Part shown: in pieces, positions 45,421 to 57,511 of the stretch
How positions within the stretch are numbered: position 1 is the stretch's first letter
Layout: each line of letters starts with the position of its first letter
Assembly (NCBI RefSeq): GCF_016545825.1
Contig: NC_052622.1
Location: 7,507,001-7,571,000 of the forward strand
Reading direction: 5' to 3'
DNA: 64,000 nt
From: Eucalyptus grandis
Lineage: Eukaryota; Streptophyta; Magnoliopsida; Myrtales; Myrtaceae
Translations under genes and position numbers: made by a program
Notes under the pieces: model-generated
Told to the model about the DNA's origin: nothing
The model's database searches: none
Seen by the model: the letters and a program-made list of their open reading frames with translations, nothing else

Positions 45421-48400
45421 TGTCGGAGGGGTTTAGAAATTCTTGTGATTTCTTGGCCTCACTCCTTGAAAGCGGAGGCTGAAATATAAGGGGAGGATCG
45501 GCAGGGTGGAAACTAAGTCCAAGAGCAAAAATTCAAGATTCCGGTGGAGGTTCATGGAGGGAATGAGGAGGCAAAATGAATTCTTGTGGGGGGCGGGGCG
45601 GCGGGGAGTAGTTGCAAGAGGAAGAGTCCAAATGAAGATGGAGCTAGCATATTTGGAGGTGCCTCTGCAAGGGAATAAGCAGATTCTGGGTGGTTGTCAC
45701 AGCCATCTAATTTTGTCATCAACAACCCCCCTAACTTCGGAGAAAGAGCACTTTTTTGTTCAAATAGGGAGTTCATTAATCCTATTTATTGGACTGGTTC
45801 TCTTGTTTTCTTCTTCATTCTGGATTATGAGAGAGAATGCATGAGATTTGATGGGGTCCTTGAGAAGGAGACAACAAACATAGTTTTTAAGTGTGTCATC
45901 TTCTGATTAGAGCCATGCTTTAGGGACGTGAGGAGTGAGGCCTACCATTATATGGCCTCTTTCGCTTGTTGCCGTCAAGAGCATCACCTGAAAAGGCCAG
46001 AGAAATGAACCAGCAGGGCTTGGAATGGGGCATATGGTATAGGGCCCCTGCAGAATACACGTGAGACGTGAGATCAGAATGTGGAGAATCAAGTCGTGAA
46101 AATCAAGGGTGGGAAATAGATTTTTTTTTTTTTTTTTATCAATGTCACTAGAGATGAACCAGAAGGCCGGAAACCAAACAGATGACATAAGAAGTTACCG
46201 TTCAACCATATCTTGGATAAATTGCAGTTCAATGCAAGAACTAACGCGTTCCTTCTTTCATTTCATCCTTGTATGGATAGATTACCCGATTCTCTTGACA
46301 AGAATGGGGAAAGAGAACCCTATGTAAGAAGTCAAGAGTCATTGAAAACTCAACTAATGATAACTCGGTACGGACTCCGACACTGACTTCAGAAGTTTAG
46401 TCCCCCTGAAGAATTGAAGAATGCATGACCACAAGGCAGCCCAAACATTATGGGCAAAAGAAGTTCACGAGTAGCACAGGGAACAAGCTTAGATAACAGA
46501 ATGCGTTCTCACTGGACAATTTTTACTCACTTTGAATGCACAATGTTTGATCAGTAGAGTACCAAAGGGTACTACCCTATACAATGATACAAAACTTGAA
46601 ACAAATTCTGATGACAACTCTATCTCTGTGATACAAAAGCCCAGGAACTTCATCAACCTATCTTATCGTACACTAGACTTCTGATTCTCAAATACCCCTC
46701 AGATCACCCAAATGGACAACCTTCCCAAAATTGAAGAGTAGATTACTAGTGCTTGATGCACCACTTATTTGCATAACCTATAATTGAATAAAGAATAGGA
46801 GAGCCAACTCAACAAGGAAAACCACCATCCTTACTAAGGAGCACCTTTATAAAATTAGACCAGAATGCAGTGATTATTTTCCTGATCACTTCTTTTACCG
46901 AGGCTTGACTAGGATGATTAAACATCTACCAATGTACAATAAAGAATTCATCAGTAATGATGATTTGAGCTCTACTTCTCCTCCTCCTTGTCCTCGTCCT
47001 CCTCGTCCTCCTCCTCCCCTGCTTGTCTCTTCTTCTTCTACAGCAGGGCCGCATAAACTGTACTTCATTACCTCAACATTCATCTCTGCTGTCTGCCAGG
47101 CAAGAGGAAAGCTTCAAATGGCCAAGAAACACAGTTTCATCCTGCAAAATGGAGGCAAGTATGACAACATTCCCATATCTAAGCTTGATTTCCATCTGGC
47201 ATGGCAAAGCTATACTGAAATTTGCACGATTCCACAATGGTGCTGAAATGGACAAATGAAGGTAAGGCACCATATTGTTCAGTTTACATTGTAATTGTGG
47301 TGTACTATTGGCAGAGCCACTCTGGTGAATATATATTGTTGCAAACATTTCTCCTCCAAAATGTTAACCCTGAATACTTCCTTCTTGAGCTTAGCAAAAA
47401 GAGCTTATAGAAGTGAGTCATACAAAACCAAAAGCGACCACAAAAGGGATGAGAGACACTTAAATTGAAGTAAAAGAAGGAAGAGAGTAAAAAAACTACT
47501 TTTGGGAAAGAGAAAATAATTGCAGATCTTTGACATTGAAATCAAGAACATCTACTAGGATTAATCATACTAAAAACTATGCAATCTTCACCACTACTAA
47601 TATTACAAACTCTTACCATCTTCTCTAAACAAATCTGAACTTGAGATGGCATAAACTTCAACTCACAGTAAAAGACTGGGTTAACAATGATAGAAGCATT
47701 GCTTTAGACAAGAAAATTCATCTTAAAAGTATGAGAAGTCAAAAACCAATCATTAAAACCTCCACTGTGCTTCACTATTTGTGAACTTATAGCAGAAAAA
47801 CCTCAAAAGCAAAATGGAAAACTTTCAAGAGCAAACATAAATTTCATTTGAAGTGAAGTCAGCAGGTACTTATATTCTCTAATCTACAAATCAACTATTC
47901 AAAAGATGTATCTAAAGACATGAGTGTCCATAAACTTGGGATGAGACATTTCATAAACCGGTTAATAGCCAAATAGTTCCTATGAAGAACCTGTAACAGA
48001 TCCTGCTCTCTACTCGAACTTTGGACCAGGACGGTTCATTATAACTTAGGTCAACCGTGTGCTGAAGTAGTAGAATGTGTTAGCTTCTTCATTTCTCCAG
48101 TATATAAATGCTCACAAGGAAGTCATATCAGGTACTTCACTAGTCCTGCTGCTTGAGAAAGATGGAGAATTTGTTTACATTGCTGCCCTGAGGTCCAATC
48201 AAACAAGGGTGTAATAAGAATATTCCACAAGGCTCAAACTGCTAAAGGTAGTCTGTGGCAGGATTGGGCAGGGTCCTTTGAAATTCTATAACTCAATTAT
48301 CAGGTCTGGCCAGGTGCAAAACTCAAAAGTTTTCCCTAACTCAATCATCAAATGCAAATCCCTGATGAAGTACGGATAAAATTTAGGGTTGGCCAGAACC

Positions 48401-49565
48401 TAGACAGAGTAAGAATAATATTTTGGGATTGGGCAACAATCGATGGGCTAGGCTAGGTACTATAGAAGAGCCGATTGTCCAAATCACACTTATGATCACT
48501 TCAGGTCGGCCCGCCAAATGAAACAATACTTTTTCCGAGCCTACTTAAACAGTGGACTTGACCGCTCAAAATAGTCACATACATTGTCTGTAATTCAGCC
48601 AATAGTAACTGATTCGTTTTCCATGCAGGGGCCAGGCACTCACAAAGTCACTCTAGAAACCTGTGCTCCATCTTTTTCAGTGTATAAAGAAGTTCATTTC
48701 ATTTCATACAAGAAATTCACCAGCCACTATCAGAGATATTTTCCTGGATAGATAACAACTATCAGACATTTATGCTTTAATTTATTTTCTGGTCTTCTTC
48801 GGCATCAAATTACATATCTCTGCATTTACTACATTCCAGGTTGTCAAGACAAATGTTAGATGTTTAAGGTCTTCTTATAACATGCACAAATTGTTTCCAA
48901 TTGCAAAAAATGCCCAAGAAACATCAATAAATTTGAACGCCTCCTAGCGACCAAATTGTACCACATAAAAGTAAAAGTATTAAATTGCACAATCAGAAAA
49001 TTTAGAATATTCTTTTTTTTCCTTTATCAGCCAAATTTGGCCAGACAAAAGAATAAGCGCACAGTTAGGGCCCACATTATGATGCCCAATTTCTCAAACT
49101 TAGCTGGTAAAAAGTAGACATGATTCTGAAGGTCAAGATAATGGGTGCATCATACGAATATATCTCGAGGAGCATGATACCTGTAATATGACACCCACCT
49201 TAAGCCAGTGCTTGACATAGGGCAACCGTTCCAAATCTAGCTTGACCACAATCACCTCTCCAAGATATGCAAGTCTCTCCAATCCTATCAATTTGTTGCA
49301 AAGGAGGCAGATGTGTGGTTCACAGAATTGTCAGGTGAACTACAGTTAATGAGAGGATTTAGATGTTTGTAAAGAGAAAATCCCAGAGTCAAGTAGACAC
49401 AGAAGGCAGAAGCAGAAGTTACAGCTTACCAATTATCCAGAATGTGGTCGCCATGAAAATTAGAAGCAGCTCCATGCCAAAAAGCAAAATTACTATGGCC
49501 AGCTGGGCTCGCGGAGTGGGCAGCACAGTCATCTCAAAGAACCTCCCTTCTGGTGAATGCTGATG
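45421..49565. other. Long stretch without a confident gene
   Basis: More than 4 kb of mixed sequence. Three minus-strand patches look partly coding: 45,925-45,990 (reads GDALDGNKRKRPYNGRPHSS, then a stop, after a TTTTCAG acceptor), 46,975-47,045 (GA-rich, acidic or glycine-rich depending on frame), and 49,420-49,560 (hydrophobic, see findings). They could be exons or 3'-UTR exons of a transcript that includes the PPR gene, but no joined gene model could be built. Confidence 0.4.
46975..47045. repeat. Imperfect trinucleotide repeat (TCC/TCT)
   Basis: Runs of CTCCTCCT, GTCCTCGTCCTCCTC and TCTTCTTCTTCT. On the minus strand it would code Gly/Arg-rich or Glu/Asp-rich stretches according to frame. 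Confidence 0.7.
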
Positions 49566-52325
49566 TTACAGTGAGACAATCTTATTTTTATTGCTGTACC
49601 TGAAAGCTTTCATTTTCTCAGCTATGCAATCAGCTTCTTCTGACTTGTCTATTTTGGACAGTTCTCTTGCCAGTATTGTGTATGTATGAAAGTTAATTAT
49701 GTAATTTTTGGATTCTATGATGTGGAGGAACTCCATGCAGAAATCTGTATTTCCTTGCTTCAGCAAGCCATCAATTAATACTGTCCAAACAATCTCATCT
49801 ACATTCAACTCTTTCTCAAGCATCCTCTCAAATAATGCTTTTGCCTCACCAAAGCGACCTACCCTGCATAGAGCAGAGATGAGAGCCTTAAATGTCAACA
49901 GGCGACACTCAAAGCCTCTAACTGCCATCAAATCAAAGATTCTCAAGGCAGGATCAACTTGGGAATCTCTACAATGCGAAATTAACAAAAACTGATATGC
50001 CTCCTTGTTGGGATACAAGCCTTTCTGCTCCATGTTTTCCACCAACTGATCTGCCTCTGCACATCTACCTTCCCTACACAAGCCCTTTATTAACTCACTG
50101 TACATGTTGGTTGTGGGTTCACATCTGATCTCAGACAAGCGATTCAAGAGCACAAACAAGTTGATGGTAGAGTAACTCTCATCAGAGACACTAGTGTAAG
50201 CAGCTTCCTGTTGTGCAACAGCCTTTTCTGAGAACAACTGGCATTCCTTTTGCAAACCTTTAAGCAAAACAGCAAAAGTTCGAAAGTTCGGTTCACAGCC
50301 TCTAGCTACCATAAGCTTAAAAAGCAAGAATGCATAATCTAGTTTGCCAATCATGACGAATCCATCAATTAAAGAGGTGAATGTTATGTGGTCAGGATAA
50401 AAACCGTTCCCTTCCATCTCTTCCAATAATTTCTCAGCACTCTCTGGCTTACCCACCTGACACAAGCCAAAAATCAGTGAACTGTAAGTTAACAAATTCG
50501 GCAAGCAATTTCCTCTTTCCATTTCATGAAAAATCTGAAATGCATGGTCGATCCCTCCATTTCGAGAGAGCCCGTCAATTAACGATGTATAGGTGATAAC
50601 ATTTGGTTGAGGTCCTTGATCTTCCATCATACTAATTAGCTTTTTAGCTTCAGCACTGCGATTTGCTTTGCTCAAACCACTAATGATGGCATTGTATGTT
50701 TCAATACTAGGCAAGCAATCTTTTTCCCCCATCTTATCAAATATGTGCAAAGCATTATCTACCTTCCCCTCCTTACAGCATCCATCAATCAAAGCTGTGT
50801 AAATGACATGATTAGGACGGATCCCCTGTCCCACAACATCATTGAAAAGATCAAAAGCTGAACTTAACTTGTTAGCTTTACAGAACCCAGTTATCAATTC
50901 ACTGTACGTCCACTCATCTGCTGCACATCCATTCTCCTTCATAAAATACAATAGTCTAGTTGCATTGTTAAGTGAACCCTGTTTGAGGTACCCACCAATG
51001 AGTGTATTATATGTTATCACATTTGGAAAAGGACCAAATTTGAGCATCTTATCAAAAAGAACCATTGCTTTGTCCATCTCATCAACTAAGCATAAACCCC
51101 TTATTATTTCATTAAAGGTCTGAATGTTGGGTGCACAACCAAGTCTCTCCATCCTACGAACAATTGTCGATGCATCATCAAATCTTCCACTTAGACATAG
51201 CAGATTTATTAAGGCATTGAACGTGATAGTGTTTGGCTTCAGACCTAGCTTCAGTATTTTATGGTACATTCCAACTGCCAATTCATACAGTCCTGCATCA
51301 GAGAACCCACTAATAAGAGCTGTATAAGTCTGAATATTTGGACTGCAGCCTCTCTTCTTCATGCTATGCACAAGCTCCATTACTTCTTTCACTCGTCCAA
51401 CCTCACATAAAGTGGTGATCGGAACCGTGTAAGTATAAACAGTTGGTTCGATTCCTTTCTCAATCATTTCATCGAGCATATCAAGTGCCTCACCCACCCT
51501 TCCTACCTTGCACAACCCATTGATCAGATTCGAATATGTAACAGAATTCGGATCACAACCCTCCCTGGTCATCCTATCAAAAACCTCAAAAGCCGAATCT
51601 ATATCCTCATTCCTACAATGCCCAAGAATCAAGGACGTATAAGTAAAAGTATCTGCACGCATGTCATACTGAAAAATCTTACTGAATATCAACATAGCTT
51701 GTTGAACCATGCCCTTCCTACACAACATATTAATCATCGTGTTGAATGTCAACAGACTAGGTTTAATACCATCATTAAGCATCTGAGTGTACGTGTTCTG
51801 AGCTAAAGCAATCATCCCAAACTTTCCCAGCTGCAACAAAAGAGTATTATAACTGTACAACGTCAAAGCAAGACCCTTTCTACCAATCTCATTCAAATAC
51901 TCAAGAGCCCGCTTCAGCTCCTCCTCGCTTCTACAAGCCTGGATCATCATGATCCTAACCTTATCCGCGGGCGCCAAATACCGATCCCGGACAAGCCTAT
52001 CCAACATCGACACAAAGCAGCGCGCATCGTGTTTGTAGAAATGCCGCTTAGACATCCAGAAAAAGAATTGCAGGGCGGAGCCGGTGTTATCATGCCATTG
52101 CACGATTTCGGACACATGGTGGGGCTTCAACTCCGCGCTGACACGGAGGAGCTCGGGATTCTTCTGCCAGTGGACGACGCGCAGAAAGCTCAAAACTTTG
52201 GACACCAGACCGGCGGGAGAGCCCGTTAACGAGGAGGAGCAGAGCGGGGACCTCGGATTGAGCGCGGAACGAAGGCTTTGCAGGTGAACCAGAGATGGGT
52301 TATTGGGTTTGAGCGGGTTTAACAT
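49566..52325 (-). CDS. P-class pentatricopeptide repeat (PPR) protein, 919 residues
   Basis: An intron-free frame of 2,760 nt. The N-terminus (MLNPLKPNNPSLVHLQSLRS...) is rich in Ser, Arg and Leu and poor in acids, as in mitochondrial or plastid transit peptides. From about residue 150 to 890 about 20 repeats of 35 residues follow, with the pattern TYNTLIxGxCKxGxxxxAxxLFxxMxxxGxxPN. One break near residue 690-720 (KECQLFSEKAVAQQEA) carries a non-repeat insert. There is no E, DYW or SMR tail, so it is a pure P-class protein. Such proteins bind organelle RNA base by base and act in its stability, processing or translation. In overall plan it is close to Arabidopsis At5g65560; orthology is not shown. 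Confidence 0.93.
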   Translation of the reverse strand: MLNPLKPNNPSLVHLQSLRSALNPRSPLCSSSLTGSPAGLVSKVLSFLRVVHWQKNPELLRVSAELKPHHVSEIVQWHDNTGSALQFFFWMSKRHFYKHDARCFVSMLDRLVRDRYLAPADKVRIMMIQACRSEEELKRALEYLNEIGRKGLALTLYSYNTLLLQLGKFGMIALAQNTYTQMLNDGIKPSLLTFNTMINMLCRKGMVQQAMLIFSKIFQYDMRADTFTYTSLILGHCRNEDIDSAFEVFDRMTREGCDPNSVTYSNLINGLCKVGRVGEALDMLDEMIEKGIEPTVYTYTVPITTLCEVGRVKEVMELVHSMKKRGCSPNIQTYTALISGFSDAGLYELAVGMYHKILKLGLKPNTITFNALINLLCLSGRFDDASTIVRRMERLGCAPNIQTFNEIIRGLCLVDEMDKAMVLFDKMLKFGPFPNVITYNTLIGGYLKQGSLNNATRLLYFMKENGCAADEWTYSELITGFCKANKLSSAFDLFNDVVGQGIRPNHVIYTALIDGCCKEGKVDNALHIFDKMGEKDCLPSIETYNAIISGLSKANRSAEAKKLISMMEDQGPQPNVITYTSLIDGLSRNGGIDHAFQIFHEMERGNCLPNLLTYSSLIFGLCQVGKPESAEKLLEEMEGNGFYPDHITFTSLIDGFVMIGKLDYAFLLFKLMVARGCEPNFRTFAVLLKGLQKECQLFSEKAVAQQEAAYTSVSDESYSTINLFVLLNRLSEIRCEPTTNMYSELIKGLCREGRCAEADQLVENMEQKGLYPNKEAYQFLLISHCRDSQVDPALRIFDLMAVRGFECRLLTFKALISALCRVGRFGEAKALFERMLEKELNVDEIVWTVLIDGLLKQGNTDFCMEFLHIIESKNYIINFHTYTILARELSKIDKSEEADCIAEKMKAFRYSNKNKIVSL

Positions 52326-52969
52326 GGCGGGCGATTCGGGTTCATGGGTTCGTCCCGTTCTTGAAGTTCAGCACGAAGAAGCCGGACTGGCGGGGCGGTT
52401 TGCCAGAGCTGTCGTCGATCTTGGGAAATGGTAACATCCGGATCTTGGGTTTGGATTTGCGGTTGGTGGGTTTGCGTAGATGGGATTTGAGTACGTGGAC
52501 ATTGCAAGATGCTGGGGACGTGGTTACAGCGACGCCACCAGTGCCTGGGACTCGCTTATATGTTGTTGCCCATGAGAGAGGACCAGGACCAGCAGGTTTC
52601 TCTCTCCGGGAAGGAAGGGAGGAAGGACCGGTCTAGTATTCTGGACGATGGCCGGCCGGTCATGCCTAGGGTTGCTCCCATGTCACCAAGCAGAAAAACA
52701 ACATGAAACAGAAATTTCCCATTTCTTTCTGAGATTAATATCATTAAAAGTCTAAAACCGATGTATTGATTTTCGTCTCGAAAAATACCTCGTACCATAG
52801 CTACATGACACATTTCCACTAAAGATCTCAAATTAGTACTCCTAACATAAGTCTATCCAATAGCCCCATTAAAATAGTTATAAAAGCACCGTTTTATAAT
52901 TTTTTGTGCGGTGAAAATTAATTTGAGAGAAATCAGCCATAATACCAATTTGAGTAAATGTATCACGAG
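52326..52969. other. 5' flank of the PPR gene, then AT-rich intergenic DNA
   Basis: GC-richer leader or promoter DNA to about 52,700. Nothing coding seen. Confidence 0.4.
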
Positions 52970-53516
52970 TAGGGATGAGCATAGCTCCATAATAGAATTT
53001 GGAATCTAAAAACCAAACCAATTAGAACTAATCTGATTTTAGGTTCTAAGGTATACATAATAGATTTCAATTTTAAAAAATTGTGAAATTTATTTTGACG
53101 GATATATTCTAAGTTGGTGGAACTTGGAACAAGGAACAAATTTTTGTATTTTTATCGGTTTATATCTTCATGTGATCCTACGATATTTCATAGTGTTCGA
53201 TAATGAGCGTATAATTTAGAACCACTAATCTGAGCTTTAATTTGATAACTGAGACTTTTATTTTGTTAATATTTCATATTTTTCATGTGTCTAAATATAA
53301 GTTATTATTAATAAATTATAGCAACAAGTAGTGATCATTAAATGCGATAATTTACTTCAATCAATCAATTAATAATACAAATGAAAATTAAGTAGACATT
53401 GAAACTTAGGACAGAGTAGGTTCTAAGTTTCCAAAAATAAAAAACATATTCCAAAGGATAGGTTTCAAGTTCTATGTGAAATATATACGATTCGAAACCT
53501 AGAACCATTCACCCAT
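52970..53516. mobile_element. Possible hAT-type MITE (about 550 bp)
   Basis: The left end TAGGGATGAGCA and the right end, read in reverse complement TATGGGTGAATGG, form short imperfect inverted repeats. ATCACGAG on the left and ATCACAAT on the right may be a decayed 8-bp duplication. The inside has GGTTCTAAG/AGGTTTC and AGAACC motifs common to this class of plant element. No transposase. Confidence 0.45.
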
Positions 53517-54539
53517 AATCACAATATATCAATTTTGGATTTTTTGTGATTGGATAAATGCATCATTAAGGTACCAAGTTGTGATTTTTAATGATATAAA
53601 CATTTCTTATTCTCCAATAAAATTTGAAAGTATAGCTTTTACTTCGTTACTTTCTTTAAAGTATACTCTTTGAGTACCCTTTAATGAAATAATTCTATAG
53701 ACCTTTAAAAGCAACTTATTCTTAATGCAAATTCTCATATAAATTTTTCGCGATTTTTGAAATTCGAATAATATTATAAATTCTTACGGCAAAGTGAAAA
53801 GTACCAGTTCTTATTATTCATAAGTCCAGACAAATAATCCCAGTGATGTGGATATGAATTATTTTTGGTAACCAATAATCGTGATTATTCCAAAGTACGA
53901 AAAAGAAGTTGATAAGTTATATTCATTGCTCACCAACCAACAAAGAGAGTGGGAGACTAAGTCCACTTGCAAGCCAAAAGCACAATCCCATCAAGAACAA
54001 TGCAAACCAATACAGCTAACAAAGAACAATCCCAACATATCAGAAGTGACCAATCTGCCGCTAATACCACAAGATCCACCACCACCAAAAGCCTACAGAG
54101 ATTGATACAGCAATCCTCCGATAGCAGCAACGAAGCACCAGGGTAAGCTCAAATTTCAGTTTAGCAAGCGCCGCATGCATAATCTCCTCTGCAGCTCGGT
54201 AGTAATTCCACCGCTGAAGTTCGTCGCACCCCAAAACAATGTTTAACTGTACATCTCACAGTTCGAATCACAGCATCCACGGGAAGAGAAGTCTGAGAAT
54301 GCTGCTTGGACTTTTTAGCTCGCCCAATCTAATAGATACAGCAACTGCAAACCAACTTTATCAGACCCTCATGAAAATCTCCGCTCTTCGGGGACTGCTG
54401 CAACCAAAGCTAGCTCACTTCCAATCACCAGTATTACGATGAATGTAACACAATCGTAGAGCTTAATCCCATTCCTGATGGGAACAACCACACTCAAAGA
54501 AGAGATGGGACCTAGTATAAATCACAATTATTAGAAAGG
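53517..54539. other. Intergenic
   Basis: AT-rich. An ORF at 53,881-54,105 is not recognised. No repeat seen. Confidence 0.35.
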
Positions 54540-55850
54540 AGATATAGAAAATGAGCATAACATGCGGACGACCACTTGCCAATCCTCTTAAAAAGTAGGC
54601 GACTTTTCTAGTGTGGCAAGCCATGCGAGGAAAGAACCAAAGCGAATTATGCCAATTAACTTTATGGCCTCTGTTTCATAACGATATTCAATTCAACACC
54701 AGGAGGAAACAACCTAGATGCTAAAGATGAGCAAATGACTTTATCATCCATGGAAGAGTTGGGAAATATCAGACGACAAATAGCTCTACAAGATCTTCAG
54801 ATCTAGCATTTGGCCAACTCCATTCAGACTTGCAAGTAACAGCCACTGCTTTGGCATATTTGGAAGAGTAGGATCATATTCATGTACCTCTCTCACAGGA
54901 TATTTATATCCTGAGGTATCCCATTGGGATGCCACAAATCATTCCACAACGAAATAGACTCTCCTCCCTTCCCAACTGGATCTTCGATATGGGGTTTCAA
55001 AATATGCCTCACCTTCATCATTTTCCTCCAAACTTAGGTGGCATCTGTAGGAGAGGTCACAGACCAGATACGACCCTGGCTAAGAGGGTAACCATATAGC
55101 CAAGAATCCATAAGCGGCCAAACTCCATGAAATTCTCCATAAGCACCTTAAAATACAAGCAAGATTCCATCAATGCCAAGACCTCCTTCATATTTGGGAG
55201 ACAAAGAAAATGCCATTTAACTGTAGCATCTACTCTGGCTTCTGCCATGAGCCCTGCATTTTTGCTCCACAAGCTTGATAACCTCCTTTGGCAACAAGAA
55301 AAGCTGATAACAATAGTTAGTAAGACTAAAGATGACAAACTTAATTAGTTGCGCTCGACCAGCAAAAGACAGCCATTTAACAGTCCAACCCTCAGACCTT
55401 GAAGTGATTCCATCTGCAATATTATGCAAAGTCTGCCAGAAAATGCAACGCCCAGATATTTAACAGGTGATAATCCTCCTTTCTTGATCCCACAGCAAGC
55501 TATTAATTTCTCCACTTGCTCAGCAGTACAACAGAAGTATAAACCTCAGTCTCCGGAGGATTAATTTTCAGCCCAGAGATGCTTCTGAAGTATTAAAGCA
55601 GACGAATTTCTCTCAAGAAAGCCATGTCACCTACAAAGAACAGCATTTAATCATCGGCAAAGCGTACATGATTGAGTTGGATTTTACTACGATAAGGATG
55701 AAAACTAAAATCTTTCCAGCCTTTGCAGCATCATTTAACAGCCGACAGAGGACCTCCATGTCAAGGACAAAAAGATAAAGGAGAGAGAGGATCTCCCTGC
55801 CTCCATCCTCCATTTGACTACAATACACCCTTAATCTCAGCAACAGTCAG
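54540..55850 (-). pseudogene. LINE (L1-type) reverse-transcriptase remnant
   Basis: Read from right to left in changing frames: an SLLYLFVLDMEVLCRLLN-like segment (RT, the usual PLSPYLFVLAMEVF box), WTVKWLSFAGRAQLIKFV and YQLFLLPKEVIKLVEQKC (end of RT). Then come LARV..GL and LWNDLWHP-like pieces and FGSFLAWLATLEK, which match the zinc-binding region that follows RT in plant LINEs. Stops and frameshifts are many. The 5' part, including the endonuclease, was not found. Such an element may be the kind of enzyme source that moved the SINE at 25.6 kb, though this copy is dead. Confidence 0.75.
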
Positions 55851-57025
55851 TGGCTCAATGAGAACTGAAGAATCTCATTTCGTGCTGATAAATAAATACC
55901 AGAGTAATCATCATCGGGAGATCCCAAACTACTTCAAGAGACAAACTACTTCATTATATGCATCTTATTACAGTCGTCAATCATACATCACAAGGAAACA
56001 TTATGACTTCCAATAGATTGATTGTACATAACACAAGGCAATGCCTTGAAAGTGACGAGCATTCCTTATCTGATTGTTTAACAAGAGGCACTTGTTAGGA
56101 AAACCCTCATTTTACAAAGAAGAGATAGAGCACAACAAGGCACCCAGGAGTAAAATCCTCAATGTATAAAGCCTATGCTAGGCATATATGCCGTATAATA
56201 TGGCAAAAGACACTTTTCTGGAGTGGAAGCCTCCGACAATTTCCCTCATCACCAATCGCTGCGCTCTTATCATCACCAAATAAACCCACGACTCCAAAAG
56301 GATATGGTGCATGAGAAATTGGCCCGAAATGTGCTCCGATTAAGTCCATAATTAATCGCATCTTCCATGAAAGCCGATCATCTTTCCATCAACTTGCAGA
56401 AATCAGATAAACTGTCCCTTTTTTTATCCAAACAGTCTGCATTTCTTCCTATTGCTATGGATATAGGAGCTTCGTCATTTCTAATATGGCATGATATAGA
56501 AAGTAGGTATTCATTTGGATGATCCAATCTCACCTGCAAGAAATGAAAGAGTTATTTGTGTGTGTGGGAAAATCGGCATATTCACTTTGTTCATTTACAG
56601 GAAGAGGAATTTTCGTGGATGGCCAAAATCTGCTATAAATAATATTTTAAGCCAATTTTGGAAAAATGGTCTATCTAAGATATGGTATAAAAGTACAAGT
56701 CCATGGTTCAAATTCGGGCACTCTCTCTTAAGTTTCTCTTGACTACACTTCATGGTATTCTGTGTGTGTTGCTGTACAGTTGTCTCATTGATGCGATTAC
56801 GTTCATATCATGCCTTACGCTTGTAAGGAAGTGGCTTACGCGTGAGGAAAGTGTTACAACATGGTGTTAAAGGATCTGAAATATATTTGACAGGTGGGGC
56901 ATTTTTCTTGGGGTTAAAAGGGGGGATAAGATTGAAAACACTGGACAAGATTGGGATTAATGTCGTAATTTGCCCATATTAGAATTAGGGTTCTCTCCAG
57001 AAGTGAGACAGATGCCAGTTCCACT
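55851..57025. other. Intergenic
   Basis: No supported gene or repeat; only short ORFs. Confidence 0.4.
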
Positions 57026-57511
57026 TCAAGAAAACCCAACCAACAACAAACAGAACGAAAGGAAAAATGGGCACGCCAAGGAATATGCCCGGTCCTTTGA
57101 ACCACACACTGTCAGTTCTTTCCACATGCTCAACATTAGACAGTGAAGATATGCTGGAGATGAGGGTTGCTTACCAACTTCTCCAATATCTGATGCCATT
57201 GATCTTTGGACTTGCCGACTTGCCATTGTGGAAGGAACCGAGTGTTTTGAGACCCATGGATACTTTCCTGCACGGTGCACTAGACTTTTAGACAACTCCT
57301 CGGGACCTTCCTCGGGATCCAGTACTTTGGCGAGGAGCTTGTCGTCAACTTTGAGAACGTCGAGTAAGTCACCGTCTTTCCCAAGGCGACCGTAAATGAC
57401 TCCAGCCGCCATGGTCTTACCTATTCCTCCTACTCCATGTACCTCAACACAACGGGAGGGAGGTAAAGGAGGAAAAGGGGGAGGAGGGGACATGATTTCT
57501 GGCGCGTTCAT
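57026..57511 (-). pseudogene. ORF with a Walker-A-like motif, possible NB-ARC fragment
   Basis: A 161-codon frame starts MNAPEIMSPPPPFPPLPP and has VEVHGVGGIGKTMAAGVIYG, which fits the P-loop (GxGGxGKT) of plant NB-ARC resistance proteins. What follows (LLDVLKVDDKLLAKVLDPEE) does not match the RNBS-A or kinase-2 parts. No LRR or other NB-ARC motif lies nearby. It may be a short relic, or a coincidence in an unrelated protein. The hydrophobic end (CPFFLSFCLLLVGFS) is unexplained. Confidence 0.3.

Noticed and set aside
53881..54105. 74-codon plus ORF
   Set aside because: Not recognised, AT-rich context, no splice or promoter support.
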